The notes beneath the pieces were generated by a model that was not told the origin of the DNA, made no database searches, and saw only the letters and a list, made by a program, of their open reading frames with translations. A program made the position numbers and the translations under genes. Positions 37,345 to 45,193 of a DNA stretch of 64,000 nt are shown here, piece after piece. Each line of letters starts with the position of its first letter. Positions within the stretch are counted from its first letter, which is position 1. Source of the DNA: Winogradskyella ouciana (GTDB lineage Bacteria > Bacteroidota > Bacteroidia > Flavobacteriales > Flavobacteriaceae). The stretch is from NCBI RefSeq assembly GCF_009709615.1, contig NZ_WJYA01000002.1, positions 248,001-312,000 on the forward strand. The letters are read 5' to 3'.

Positions 37345-37911
37345 ATGAAATCATTTCGAAGACATTCTGCGACGGTCAACGCAGGATCCATGGCAGACAT
37401 TGCCTTTTTGTTACTCATTTTCTTTTTGGTAACCACGACCATCTCAGCAGACAAGGGCATTTTAAGACAATTGCCACCAGATGACTGCCCAACGGGTAAC
37501 TGCTCGGACGTTATTCGCGAGAGAAATTTGCTTAGGATTTACCTTAACAGTAATCAGGAAATTTTTATCAATGAGAATGTTGTTAATCTTGATGAAATTC
37601 AAGAATTGGTAAAAGCATTTGTAGATAATAATGGTTTATCAAATTGTGATTATTGCGAAGGAAACAAATTAGCCGAGTCATCAGAACATCCGACTGAAGC
37701 TGTAATTTCCTTGAGTCATGATGCCTTAACAAAGTACCATTTGTTTATCTCTGTACAGGACGAAATAAGCAAAGCTTTTTACGATTTAAGAAAACGGTAC
37801 ATTAAGGAAAAGTTTAATAAAACACCTGAGCAGATTACCGATGCAGAATTCAAAATGGTGAAAAAAGCCTATCCGTTTATTGTTTCTGAAGTGATGTTAA
37901 AACGCGATTAA
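37345..37911 (+). CDS. Orphan ExbD/TolR family protein
   Basis: A 188-residue protein with one N-terminal membrane helix (GSMADIAFLLLIFFLVTTTI, about 14-34) carrying the conserved Asp of the proton path (Asp18), followed by a periplasmic domain. ExbD/TolR works with ExbB/TolQ to use the proton gradient to power TonB or TolA. No exbB or tonB gene is nearby, so it must use a partner encoded elsewhere or act alone. The periplasmic part holds four Cys in the pairs DDCPTGNC and NCDYC, which is unusual and could form disulfides. It overlaps the convergent 37908 gene by 4 nt. Confidence 0.8.
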   Translation: MKSFRRHSATVNAGSMADIAFLLLIFFLVTTTISADKGILRQLPPDDCPTGNCSDVIRERNLLRIYLNSNQEIFINENVVNLDEIQELVKAFVDNNGLSNCDYCEGNKLAESSEHPTEAVISLSHDALTKYHLFISVQDEISKAFYDLRKRYIKEKFNKTPEQITDAEFKMVKKAYPFIVSEVMLKRD

Positions 37912-38318
37912 TGGATTGAATCTTGTATGGGAATGCAATATTCTATGTTTACCTTTCTTTTGCCCCAATTTCTTGCTTTTTTTACATCCACTCCCATATA
38001 AATATCGATGCGTTTTCGCCAACGTCTGTTCATTTTATCTTTTACAAGAAACAAACTATCGAAGCCTTCAATTTTTACAACGGTGTTATGCACCAGACCA
38101 GAATCCAATAAATCTCTAGACACAGCAATATATCTAAGACCTGGCTTAAGGCTGTCACCAAATGCGGTAATATTAGGATTAGAATTGGTTTGGTATGCCA
38201 AGGAATTATATGCAGTCGCCGTAACTTCAAACGAATTAAAAACGCACTTCTCCTCTACTTCGTTTTTACAACAAACTAAAAACACAATTAATAGTAAAGG
38301 GTACAATCGCTTTCCCAT
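37908..38318 (-). CDS. 3D-domain lipoprotein
   Basis: A 136-residue protein with a lipoprotein signal (LIVFLVCC) and a 3D domain, the double-psi beta-barrel named after three conserved aspartates and found in MltA and Rpf-type cell-wall enzymes. The visible pattern is VTATAYNS, TAFGDSLKPGLRYIAVSRDLL, KIEGF, LFLVKDKMNRRW and RIDIYMG, with Asp in GD, KDK and RID. 3D domains bind or cleave glycan strands; without the partner domains of MltA it may be a small lytic or binding protein. It probably acts at the periplasmic side of the membrane. Confidence 0.8.
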   Translation of the reverse strand: MGKRLYPLLLIVFLVCCKNEVEEKCVFNSFEVTATAYNSLAYQTNSNPNITAFGDSLKPGLRYIAVSRDLLDSGLVHNTVVKIEGFDSLFLVKDKMNRRWRKRIDIYMGVDVKKARNWGKRKVNIEYCIPIQDSIH

Positions 38319-38439
38319 TCAATAAATATACGCTTTATAGTTAAAATTTGTTAAATCATTACCTTGTTATGCAAAGTACTGTAACATTTTAATTTATGGG
38401 TCGTCTATTAAGTAGAAATCAATTAAAAAACGAGAAATC

Positions 38440-38526
38440 ATGAGAACTTTAAACAGCAATCAATTATCAAGTACATCAACGGAAACTAAAAGTTTCAATT
38501 GGAACAGTAAAAGACGTTATAGATAA
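38440..38526 (+). CDS. Micro-ORF 1, 28 residues, candidate small peptide
   Basis: ATG 38440 to TAA 38526 encodes a 28-residue peptide that starts MRTLNSNQLSS, is rich in Ser, Thr and Asn, and ends with a basic NSKRRYR. It lies in a 434-bp gap with no other gene. A second micro-ORF with a nearly identical first four codons (MRSL) begins at 38583, followed by a strong terminator, so the pair has the layout of a small transcription unit. I recognise no family, and the short length alone cannot prove translation. Confidence 0.35.
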   Translation: MRTLNSNQLSSTSTETKSFNWNSKRRYR

Positions 38527-38582
38527 TAACGTAATTCATCAATCAGCGCTGAACTTGTTTCAGCATCTAAATCAAATCAATT

Positions 38583-38654
38583 ATGAGAAGTTTATCTAAA
38601 ATTGTCAATACATCTAACAGTTTAGATGATGACTTAGAAACCATTAAATTATGA
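38583..38654 (+). CDS. Micro-ORF 2, 23 residues, candidate small peptide
   Basis: ATG 38583 to TGA 38654 encodes 23 residues starting MRSLSKIVN with an acidic centre (SLDDDLE). Its first codons, ATGAGAAGTTTA, differ from those of micro-ORF 1 (ATGAGAACTTTA) by one base. A 6-bp stem-loop, GCTGAA with TTCAGC, lies between the two at 38548-38564, and an inverted repeat AATTGGA/TCCAATT (38655-38673) follows. Translation is unproven. Confidence 0.3.
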   Translation: MRSLSKIVNTSNSLDDDLETIKL

Positions 38655-38684
38655 ATTGGATTAATCGTCCAATTGAGTTTAAAT

Positions 38685-38724
38685 AAAGAAACCAATACAG
38701 TAAATGTGTTGGTTTCTTTGTTTT
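38685..38724 (+). terminator. Strong Rho-independent terminator after the micro-ORFs
   Basis: AAAGAAACCAATAC (38685-38698) pairs with GTGTTGGTTTCTTT (38706-38719) over 14 positions with one mismatch, followed by GTTTTT. It ends 30 bp before the dipeptidase ATG at 38753. No plus-strand gene but the micro-ORFs lies upstream, so it implies a separate short transcript. Confidence 0.85.
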
Positions 38725-38752
38725 TGGCTATTTTTATTGAAAACTAACTCAC

Positions 38753-40045
38753 ATGAAAACCAAACTACTCCCTTTTATTTTTATACTATCAATTTGCTTT
38801 ACCAACTGCAAGTCTGAAGTCTCAGAAAAAGAACAACTCATTGCTAATGCTAAAGATATACATGAACGTGTGATAACACTAGATACACACTGCGATATCA
38901 ACGTAAAAAACTTCACTGATTCTTTAAACTATTCCCAACGATTAGATAATCAGGTAAATCTCCCAAAGATGAAAGAAGGTGGATTGGATGTCGCTTGGTT
39001 TATTGTTTATACTGGTCAAGATTCTCTTACCAAAGCTGGTTTTGAAAAAGCTTATAATAACGCAATGTCTAAATTTAATGCGATTCACAAACTCGTTGAT
39101 GAGATTGCGCCCAATGAAATTGAATTGGCCTTGACTTCAGATGATGTTAGGCGTATTAATGCCAAAGGTAAAAAAGTAGCCATGATTGGTATTGAAAACG
39201 GCTACCCTGTTGGTTTAGACATTAATAACGTTGAAAAATTCTATAATCTTGGTGCACGTTATATGTCCTTGTCGCATAATGGTCATAGCCAACTTTGTGA
39301 CAGCAACACTGGTGAAAAGGATGATGAATGGTTGCACAACGGATTAAGCGATATGGGAAAAAGAGTCGTAGCAGAAATGAATCGTGTAGGTATGATGATA
39401 GATGTATCACATCCTTCAAAAGAGGCGATGCGACAAATGGTGGAATTAAGTAAAGCTCCAATAATTGCCTCCCACTCTTCCGCGAGAGCATTGTGCAATC
39501 ACAGCAGAAACTTGGATGATGAGCAATTGGGCTGGTTAAAAGAAAATGGTGGAGTTGTACAAACGGTCGCCTTTAAATCTTACCTCAATACCGAAAAGTA
39601 TGAAGCACATAATGAAGCCCTTAAAGCGGTTGAAGCGAAAGTAATGGATTCTTTAGGCACACCATTGATTGAACGTAGCGAAGCAAGAAAATTGCCTGAA
39701 GTTGAGCGAGAGGCTTATTATAACAATTATGTAACCATGAGAAGTATTGTAAGAGAAAAAGCTAAATCCATGCCTGACCTCCCTCCTGCAGTCGATGTCG
39801 GAGATTTTGTAGATCACATTGATTATTTAGTAGAGAAAATTGGGATTGATCATGTAGGTATCAGTAGTGATTTTGATGGTGGTGGCGGCATTGAAGGTTG
39901 GAGCGACGCCTCAGAAACCTTTAATGTAACTTTAGAACTGGTAAAACGTGGTTATACAGAAGAACAAATAGAACAATTGTGGAGTGGTAATCTATTACGT
40001 GTTTTGGATGAGTGTGAGGCTGTGGCTAAAAAATTCAAGCAATAG
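38753..40045 (+). CDS. Membrane dipeptidase, peptidase family M19, lipoprotein
   Basis: A 430-residue protein with a lipoprotein signal (FTNC, Cys19). M19 renal-dipeptidase family enzymes hydrolyse dipeptides, including D-amino acid ones, with two zinc ions in an amidohydrolase-type barrel. The metal motif DTHCD is at 44-48, with IENGYP, a LSHNGHSQLCD segment, MIDVSH, ASHSSARALCNHSRN and GISSDFDG following in family order. It probably recycles dipeptides in the periplasm. It is monocistronic with its own terminator. Confidence 0.9.
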   Translation: MKTKLLPFIFILSICFTNCKSEVSEKEQLIANAKDIHERVITLDTHCDINVKNFTDSLNYSQRLDNQVNLPKMKEGGLDVAWFIVYTGQDSLTKAGFEKAYNNAMSKFNAIHKLVDEIAPNEIELALTSDDVRRINAKGKKVAMIGIENGYPVGLDINNVEKFYNLGARYMSLSHNGHSQLCDSNTGEKDDEWLHNGLSDMGKRVVAEMNRVGMMIDVSHPSKEAMRQMVELSKAPIIASHSSARALCNHSRNLDDEQLGWLKENGGVVQTVAFKSYLNTEKYEAHNEALKAVEAKVMDSLGTPLIERSEARKLPEVEREAYYNNYVTMRSIVREKAKSMPDLPPAVDVGDFVDHIDYLVEKIGIDHVGISSDFDGGGGIEGWSDASETFNVTLELVKRGYTEEQIEQLWSGNLLRVLDECEAVAKKFKQ

Positions 40046-40068
40046 AATAACTTATTTCAGTACTTTAA

Positions 40069-40104
40069 AAAACAAAAGCCAGCGTTTGCTGGCTTGTTTT
40101 ATTA
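40069..40104 (+). terminator. Rho-independent terminator
   Basis: AAAACAAAAGCCAGC, a short loop and GCTGGCTTGTTTT form a hairpin ending in T, 24 nt after the dipeptidase stop. It may also end the minus-strand Hsp20 transcript (stop at 40121). Confidence 0.88.
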
Positions 40105-40120
40105 ACAGTGATCTCAAAAA

Positions 40121-40600
40121 TTAAGAAATCTTTATTTGTTTTAAAGGTTTCTTTTTGGCTTCATCACGTTTAGGTAACATTACCTTTAAAATACCTTCTT
40201 CGTATTTGGCTTCAATCTTATCTGTTTCAACAGTTTCAGGCAATGAGAACGTACGCTTAAACGATGAGTAACCAAATTCACGTCTCGTGTAGTTTTCATT
40301 GGTATCCTCATTTTCTGTATTTGACTCAGCAGAAATGGATAATAATTGGTTGTCTATGTTGACATCAAAATCAGACTTTTTTAAGCCTGGAACAGCCATT
40401 TCCACAATATATTCGTCATCATTATCTAATACATTAACCGCTGGTAATGTAATACCAGTATTAAAATTTGAAACAAATTCGTTCCCAAAACTCTTGTTGA
40501 AAATATCATCCATCCAAGATGATAAGCTCGGTAGGGATCTAAAACCTAAACTTGTATTTGAGTCACTACCATTGTTAGAAGTTTTAACTAAATTACTCAT
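40121..40600 (-). CDS. Small heat-shock protein, Hsp20/alpha-crystallin
   Basis: A 159-residue protein with an alpha-crystallin domain from about residue 53 (AVNVLDNDDEYIVEMAVPGLKKSDFDV) to the end of the beta-sandwich (YEEGILKVMLPKRD), including FGYSSFKRTFSLPE and the G-x-L motif. It is an ATP-independent holdase that binds unfolding proteins. The N-terminal arm (WMDDIFNKSFG) is typical of class A bacterial sHsps. The 142-bp gap upstream is AT-rich; I see no clear CIRCE element there. It stands alone. Confidence 0.92.
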   Translation of the reverse strand: MSNLVKTSNNGSDSNTSLGFRSLPSLSSWMDDIFNKSFGNEFVSNFNTGITLPAVNVLDNDDEYIVEMAVPGLKKSDFDVNIDNQLLSISAESNTENEDTNENYTRREFGYSSFKRTFSLPETVETDKIEAKYEEGILKVMLPKRDEAKKKPLKQIKIS

Positions 40601-40742
40601 AAGTTTTAAAATTTTAAATTAAACATTTATTTCACTCTATTAAATGCAAAATAAATGCCATTCAAAAAAGACTGAAAAAATTTCATAAAAACTGACATTT
40701 TTTCAGTTAACTTACTTGTTAACAGATGTATATGATGAATTT

Positions 40743-42743
40743 CTAATAACTCAATAAATCCCTTAAAGCACTTTCAAACTTGCCCTTTGCTAAGTACTGA
40801 TCCTCCAACTGCCCAATAAAAGGAATTGGCGTTTCCATACTCGCTACACGTTTTACAGGTGCATCTAGGTGTTCAAAACACTCTTCCATAAGCATGGCAG
40901 AAATATCACTGGCAATACCACCAAATAAGGAGTCTTCTTGTAGTATAATGGCTTTACCTGTCTTTTTTACGGAATTTATTATAGCTTCCTTATCCAAAGG
41001 TTGTAATGTTCTTAAATCGATTAAATCTGCAGAGATATCAGAATTGTTTTCTAAAACTTCTAAAGCCCAATGTACACCAGCACCATAAGTTATAATAGAA
41101 ACGGATTCTCCTTCCGTTAATAATGCTGCTTGTCCAAATGGTAAAGTGAAGTAATCCGTTGGTACGTCTTGCCTTATACTTCTGTATAAAGCCTTGTGCT
41201 CAAAGAATAACACAGGATTTGGATCATTTATAGCCGTAGCCAACAACCCTTTGGCATCATAAGGAAACGCTGGATACACCACTTTTAAACCTGGTGTTTT
41301 GGTAAACCAAGCTTCGTTGGTTTGTGAATGGAACGGTCCTGCTGCTACTCCTGCTCCACATGGCATTCGTACAACAACATCCGCATTTTGTTCCCATCTG
41401 TAATGCGATTTTGCTAAATAATTCACAATTGGGTTAAATCCAGAGGTTACAAAATCCGAAAATTGCATTTCAACAACAGATTTCATTCCAGCAATGGATA
41501 ATCCCATACCGACTTCTACAATGGCAGATTCGCAAATGGGAGTATTACGAACACGGCCTTTTCCAAACTGTTCAACAAAGCCTTCAGTAATCTTAAAAAC
41601 ACCACCATATTCGGCAATGTCCTGTCCCATAATGACCAAGTCTTTATGCTTTTCCATGGATTGTCTCAACCCTTCGGAAATAGCATCAATTAAACGTAAT
41701 TCCTTTACATTTGAATTAGGTTTAATATCTTGATATTCAAATTGTTTATATACGTCATTTAATTCAATAGTTTCATTCGGAATAATGTTCTCTTCAGCAT
41801 AAGCAGAGTCTAAGGCAGCATCAATTTCTGCCTTAATTTCTGAAGTATATTGGTCTTCGATCTCAGCAGACAAAATCTTTTTACTGAACAGATAGCTTCT
41901 GAAATTTTCAATAGGATCTTTAGCTTCCCATTCGCTCATCAATTCTTGCGGCACATACTTTGTACCACTAGCCTCTTCATGTCCGCGACGCCTAAAAGTT
42001 TTGAATTCAATTAAGATTGGCCTAGGTCGTTTTCTTATGCTTTCTGCTAATTTTTTAACCTTAGAATAAGTTTCGATAATATTATTACCATCTAGAATGA
42101 AAGAATCCATGCCATATCCCTTACCTCTATCGGCTAAATGCTTACAGTGGTATTGTTCGTTTGTTGGTGTAGAAAGTCCATAACCATTGTTCTCAATGCA
42201 GAAAATGACTGGTAATTGCCAGACTGATGCTACGTTCAACGCTTCATGAAAATCCCCTTCACTTGTACCTCCTTCTCCAGTAAATACAGCTGTTACTTGT
42301 CCATTTTTCTTTAAAAGATTTGCTAAAGCTATTCCATCTGCAACACCTAGTTGTGGGCCTAAATGCGAAATCATTCCAACGATATTATAGTCTTGCGTCC
42401 CAAAATGGAACGATCGATCCCTCCCCTTGGTAAAGCCACTCGCTTTGCCTTGCCACTGGCAAAACAAACGATGCAACGGAATCTCACGTGTTGTAAAAAC
42501 ACCAAGATTTCTGTGCATCGGTAAAATGTACTCGCTCGGTTTTAACGCCATGGTTACACCCACAGAAATAGCTTCTTGCCCAATACCCGAAAACCATTTG
42601 GATATTTTTCCCTGACGCAATAGGATCAACATTTTTTCCTCTATTAATCGAGGTTTAAGCATATTGTAATAAAGCTTCAAGAGTGCTTTATCGCTCAAAT
42701 TACGTTTATCGTAGTCTATATTGCTTTTGGTTATTGTGGGCAT
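40743..42743 (-). CDS. Branched-chain 2-oxo acid dehydrogenase E1, alpha-beta fusion
   Basis: A 666-residue protein that joins both E1 subunits of a 2-oxo acid dehydrogenase. Residues about 1-330 are the alpha part, with the thiamine diphosphate motif GEGGTSEGDFHEALN to ENN and the phospholoop-type RRRGHEEASG. Residues about 345-666 are the beta part (MGQDIAEYGGVFK, TPICESAIVEVGMGLSIAG, HSQTNEAWFTKTPGLKVVYP). It decarboxylates branched-chain 2-oxo acids and passes the acyl group to E2, supplying precursors for the branched fatty acids that Bacteroidota membranes use. The alpha-beta fusion is known in this phylum. No E2 or E3 gene is adjacent. Confidence 0.9.
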   Translation of the reverse strand: MPTITKSNIDYDKRNLSDKALLKLYYNMLKPRLIEEKMLILLRQGKISKWFSGIGQEAISVGVTMALKPSEYILPMHRNLGVFTTREIPLHRLFCQWQGKASGFTKGRDRSFHFGTQDYNIVGMISHLGPQLGVADGIALANLLKKNGQVTAVFTGEGGTSEGDFHEALNVASVWQLPVIFCIENNGYGLSTPTNEQYHCKHLADRGKGYGMDSFILDGNNIIETYSKVKKLAESIRKRPRPILIEFKTFRRRGHEEASGTKYVPQELMSEWEAKDPIENFRSYLFSKKILSAEIEDQYTSEIKAEIDAALDSAYAEENIIPNETIELNDVYKQFEYQDIKPNSNVKELRLIDAISEGLRQSMEKHKDLVIMGQDIAEYGGVFKITEGFVEQFGKGRVRNTPICESAIVEVGMGLSIAGMKSVVEMQFSDFVTSGFNPIVNYLAKSHYRWEQNADVVVRMPCGAGVAAGPFHSQTNEAWFTKTPGLKVVYPAFPYDAKGLLATAINDPNPVLFFEHKALYRSIRQDVPTDYFTLPFGQAALLTEGESVSIITYGAGVHWALEVLENNSDISADLIDLRTLQPLDKEAIINSVKKTGKAIILQEDSLFGGIASDISAMLMEECFEHLDAPVKRVASMETPIPFIGQLEDQYLAKGKFESALRDLLSY

Positions 42744-42766
42744 AATTGTTAGTTCAAGTATTGCAT

Positions 42767-42774
42767 CAAATGTA
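42767..42774 (-). promoter_or_regulatory. Promoter -7 element for the E1 gene
   Basis: On the minus strand TACATTTG matches TAnnTTTG, 23 nt before the E1 start codon at 42743. No -33 box stands at the usual distance. Confidence 0.45.
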
Positions 42775-42852
42775 AATAAAATGCGTCAAAATTGCTGTAT
42801 TAGTATTTAATTTCTGAATATTTCATTTCTGATTTTTTGGTACTATTTTCCT

Positions 42853-42860
42853 TACCTTTG
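42853..42860 (+). promoter_or_regulatory. Promoter -7 element for the 2OG oxygenase gene
   Basis: TACCTTTG matches TAnnTTTG, 30 nt before ATG 42891. The -33 side (TTCTG near 42827) is weak. Confidence 0.55.
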
Positions 42861-42890
42861 TATATTGACGAAAATTAAAACCACATAGCA

Positions 42891-43841
42891 ATGGACAGAA
42901 TACCTAGCGTAGATTTAAAAGACTTCTTGTCTGAAGACCCAAATAGAAAACAAAAATTTATAGATGAAATTGGCAAAGCCTATCAAGATATTGGCTTTGT
43001 AGCATTAAAAGGTCATTTTTTGGATGACGAATTGGTGGATAGATTATATGGAGAAGTTAAGAACTTTTTCGACTTACCATTAGAGGTAAAAGAAAGCTAC
43101 GAAATACCAGGCATTGGTGGTCAACGTGGCTATGTGTCGTTTGGTAAAGAAAGTGCTAAGGGTAAAAAGGAAGGTGACTTAAAGGAATTCTGGCATTTTG
43201 GACAATATGTAGAAGATGACGAAGAACGTAGAAAAGAATATCCGGAAAATGTTGAAGTAAAAGAACTTCCAGAATTTAATAAAGTAGGTAAGGAAGCTTA
43301 CCAGATGCTTGAGAAAACTGCAAAATATGTGTTGCGTGCATTGGCCCTACATTTAGATTTAGAGGAAACTTATTTTGATAACTATATCCATAACGGCAAC
43401 TCTATCCTAAGACCAATTCATTATCCTCCAATTACACAAGAACCTAAAAATGCGGTAAGAGCTGCTGCGCATGGAGACATTAATTTAATTACCCTTTTAA
43501 TGGGTGCCCAAGGACGCGGACTGCAAGTACAACGTCATGATGGTGAATGGTTAGATGCTATCGCAGAGCCTGATGAATTAATGATCAATGTTGGAGATAT
43601 GTTGTCTAGGCACACTAACAATAAGTTAAAATCCACAATACACAGAGTGGTTAACCCACCAAGAGAACTTTGGGGAACTTCGAGATACTCCATTCCTTTC
43701 TTTATGCATCCAATAAGTGAAATGAAATTGGATGTTTTAGATAGTTGCATCGATGAAGACAATCCTAAACAATTTGAAGATATCACGGCTGGCGAATTCT
43801 TAAACCAACGTTTGGTTGAGCTTGGACTGATTAAAAAATAG
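42891..43841 (+). CDS. Isopenicillin-N-synthase-like 2-oxoglutarate/Fe(II) oxygenase
   Basis: A 316-residue cytoplasmic enzyme of the isopenicillin N synthase family. The iron triad is His194 and Asp196 (AHGDIN) with His251 (STIHRV), and R265-x-S267 (RYSIPFF) matches the 2-oxoglutarate carboxylate site. The N-terminal DIGFVALKGH and GQRGYVSFG segments are also typical. Family members hydroxylate or oxidise small molecules using oxygen and, in most cases, 2-oxoglutarate. The substrate is unknown. It has its own promoter, and the repeat region at 43853 separates it from the yciH operon. Confidence 0.85.
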   Translation: MDRIPSVDLKDFLSEDPNRKQKFIDEIGKAYQDIGFVALKGHFLDDELVDRLYGEVKNFFDLPLEVKESYEIPGIGGQRGYVSFGKESAKGKKEGDLKEFWHFGQYVEDDEERRKEYPENVEVKELPEFNKVGKEAYQMLEKTAKYVLRALALHLDLEETYFDNYIHNGNSILRPIHYPPITQEPKNAVRAAAHGDINLITLLMGAQGRGLQVQRHDGEWLDAIAEPDELMINVGDMLSRHTNNKLKSTIHRVVNPPRELWGTSRYSIPFFMHPISEMKLDVLDSCIDEDNPKQFEDITAGEFLNQRLVELGLIKK

Positions 43842-43852
43842 TAGACAGTAAG

Positions 43853-43916
43853 CAGTCTTCAGTGGACAGTCATATGTGATTGAAACTGCAAACTGCAAAC
43901 TGTAAACTGAAGACTG
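43853..43916. repeat. Intergenic repeat with 11-bp inverted repeat and 7-bp units
   Basis: CAGTCTTCAGT (43853-43863) and ACTGAAGACTG (43906-43916) are a perfect inverted repeat. Between them are iterated heptamers of the type AAACTGC or AAACTGT (43882-43908). The core ACTGAAGACTG recurs at 59626-59636 in the ATP-grasp operon, so this looks like a dispersed intergenic repeat family. Confidence 0.65.
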
Positions 43917-43921
43917 AACAA

Positions 43922-44248
43922 ATGGATCTACAAGACCAGTTAAAGAATTTATTTCCAGATCATGTACCGGAACCCTCAAAAGAAGAAGATGCTAAGAGTG
44001 ATATTTGGTTACAGGATGAGCCTATTATCTGCAAATATGAAAAGCGAAAAGGTAAACCAATCACTATATTAGAAGGATACACTGGTGCTACAGACGATTT
44101 TAAAAAACTTGCAAAAGAATTAAAGACCAAGCTTAGTGTTGGTGGTAGTTTTAAGGATGATAAGATTATTATTCAGGGTGATTATCGAGATAAAATCATG
44201 GATATTCTAAAAGATAAAGGGTTTAAGGTTAAACGTGTTGGTGGTTGA
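43922..44248 (+). CDS. yciH: SUI1/eIF1-like translation factor YciH
   Basis: A 108-residue protein of the SUI1/eIF1 family, small factors that act at the ribosomal P site during start-site selection; bacterial YciH has been linked to fidelity and stress. The C-terminal SUI1 fold is visible in GKPITILEGYTG, FKKLAKELKTKLSVGGSFKDD and IIIQGDYRDKIMDILKDKGF. The start is ATG 43922: a longer reading from 43880 would encode the heptamer repeat (KLQTANCKLKTEQ) and is rejected. It begins an operon with DUF1835, 3 nt downstream. Confidence 0.85.
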   Translation: MDLQDQLKNLFPDHVPEPSKEEDAKSDIWLQDEPIICKYEKRKGKPITILEGYTGATDDFKKLAKELKTKLSVGGSFKDDKIIIQGDYRDKIMDILKDKGFKVKRVGG

Positions 44249-44251
44249 TAT

Positions 44252-45193
44252 ATGTCTAAAAAAGTACTTCATATCACCAATGGCAATACGCTCACAGACT
44301 ATTTAAGGGAATTAGATTTTACCGATGATATTTTAACGTGGCAAGAAATGTTATGTGAAGGACCTACGATTCCCGCTATAGATTCGGAAGAATTTTTTGA
44401 CTTAAGATCAAAGTTCTTAAAAGAGTTCTATGATATTGAAGTTGATACAAACGAGCTTAAAAAAGAGTTGTCTAAACTAGATAATGTTGATGACTACTCA
44501 GAAATTAATCTATGGTTTGAATATGATTTATTTTGCCATATAAATATGATTGGAGTCATTAACCTTCTGCATCAAAAAGAAATAAATAAACCGCTCTACC
44601 TTGTTTGTAGCGGACGTGTGGATGGCGAAAAAAACCTAAAAGGTCTAAGCGAATTAGATGCAGATCAGATAAAAGAACATTACGATAACAAGGTATTGCT
44701 TACTGAAGAAGATATTGATTTAGCTAAGGCACTTTGGAGAACCTATTGCGGCACAGATCATAATATTTTAAAGCCCTATATAGTTACCAACTCTAACTTT
44801 AAGTACATGACCAATTGCTTAAAGGCGCATTTAAAACGTTTTCCACACCAAAAAAGTGGACTCAGTGTATTAGAAGACAATATTCTTAGACTTGTAAGGG
44901 ATAATGATATAAAATCCAGACACCATTTATTGGGCTACAGTTTAAATTACCAAGGCTACTATGGGTTTGGTGATTTGCAGCACAAAAGAATGATTGATAA
45001 GCTTTCTATATTTTTTGACGAAACAGAAACCAGTATTAAACTCAATCGAAAAGGTCATGAAGCTTTACTGAGGCGTTATAATTTTGCTTCAGAAATGAAT
45101 AACAATATGACCTACGGAGGTGTAAAGCGATTAGAATTTCAATTCAATGTAGATCAAAATAAGCTAGTTAAAACCATATTGCATGCCAATTAA
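44252..45193 (+). CDS. DUF1835 domain protein
   Basis: A 313-residue cytoplasmic protein. The N-terminal pattern VLHITNGNTLTDYLRELDF and ILTWQEMLCEGP is that of DUF1835, a family often fused to DUF3658 with unknown function. The second half has a KSGLSVLEDNILRLV segment, YQGYYGFGDLQHKRMIDKL and KLNRKGHEALLRRY near its end. No catalytic motif is assigned. It lies 3 nt after yciH and overlaps the phosphorylase gene by 11 nt, so the three genes are translationally linked. Confidence 0.75.
   Translation: MSKKVLHITNGNTLTDYLRELDFTDDILTWQEMLCEGPTIPAIDSEEFFDLRSKFLKEFYDIEVDTNELKKELSKLDNVDDYSEINLWFEYDLFCHINMIGVINLLHQKEINKPLYLVCSGRVDGEKNLKGLSELDADQIKEHYDNKVLLTEEDIDLAKALWRTYCGTDHNILKPYIVTNSNFKYMTNCLKAHLKRFPHQKSGLSVLEDNILRLVRDNDIKSRHHLLGYSLNYQGYYGFGDLQHKRMIDKLSIFFDETETSIKLNRKGHEALLRRYNFASEMNNNMTYGGVKRLEFQFNVDQNKLVKTILHAN

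Noticed and set aside
38008..38325. Plus-strand open frame opposite the 3D-domain lipoprotein
   Set aside because: It shows no family pattern and lies antisense to a well-supported gene.
43880..43921. Upstream start for yciH adding 14 residues
   Set aside because: The added codons come from the heptamer repeat region, and the family starts near ATG 43922.
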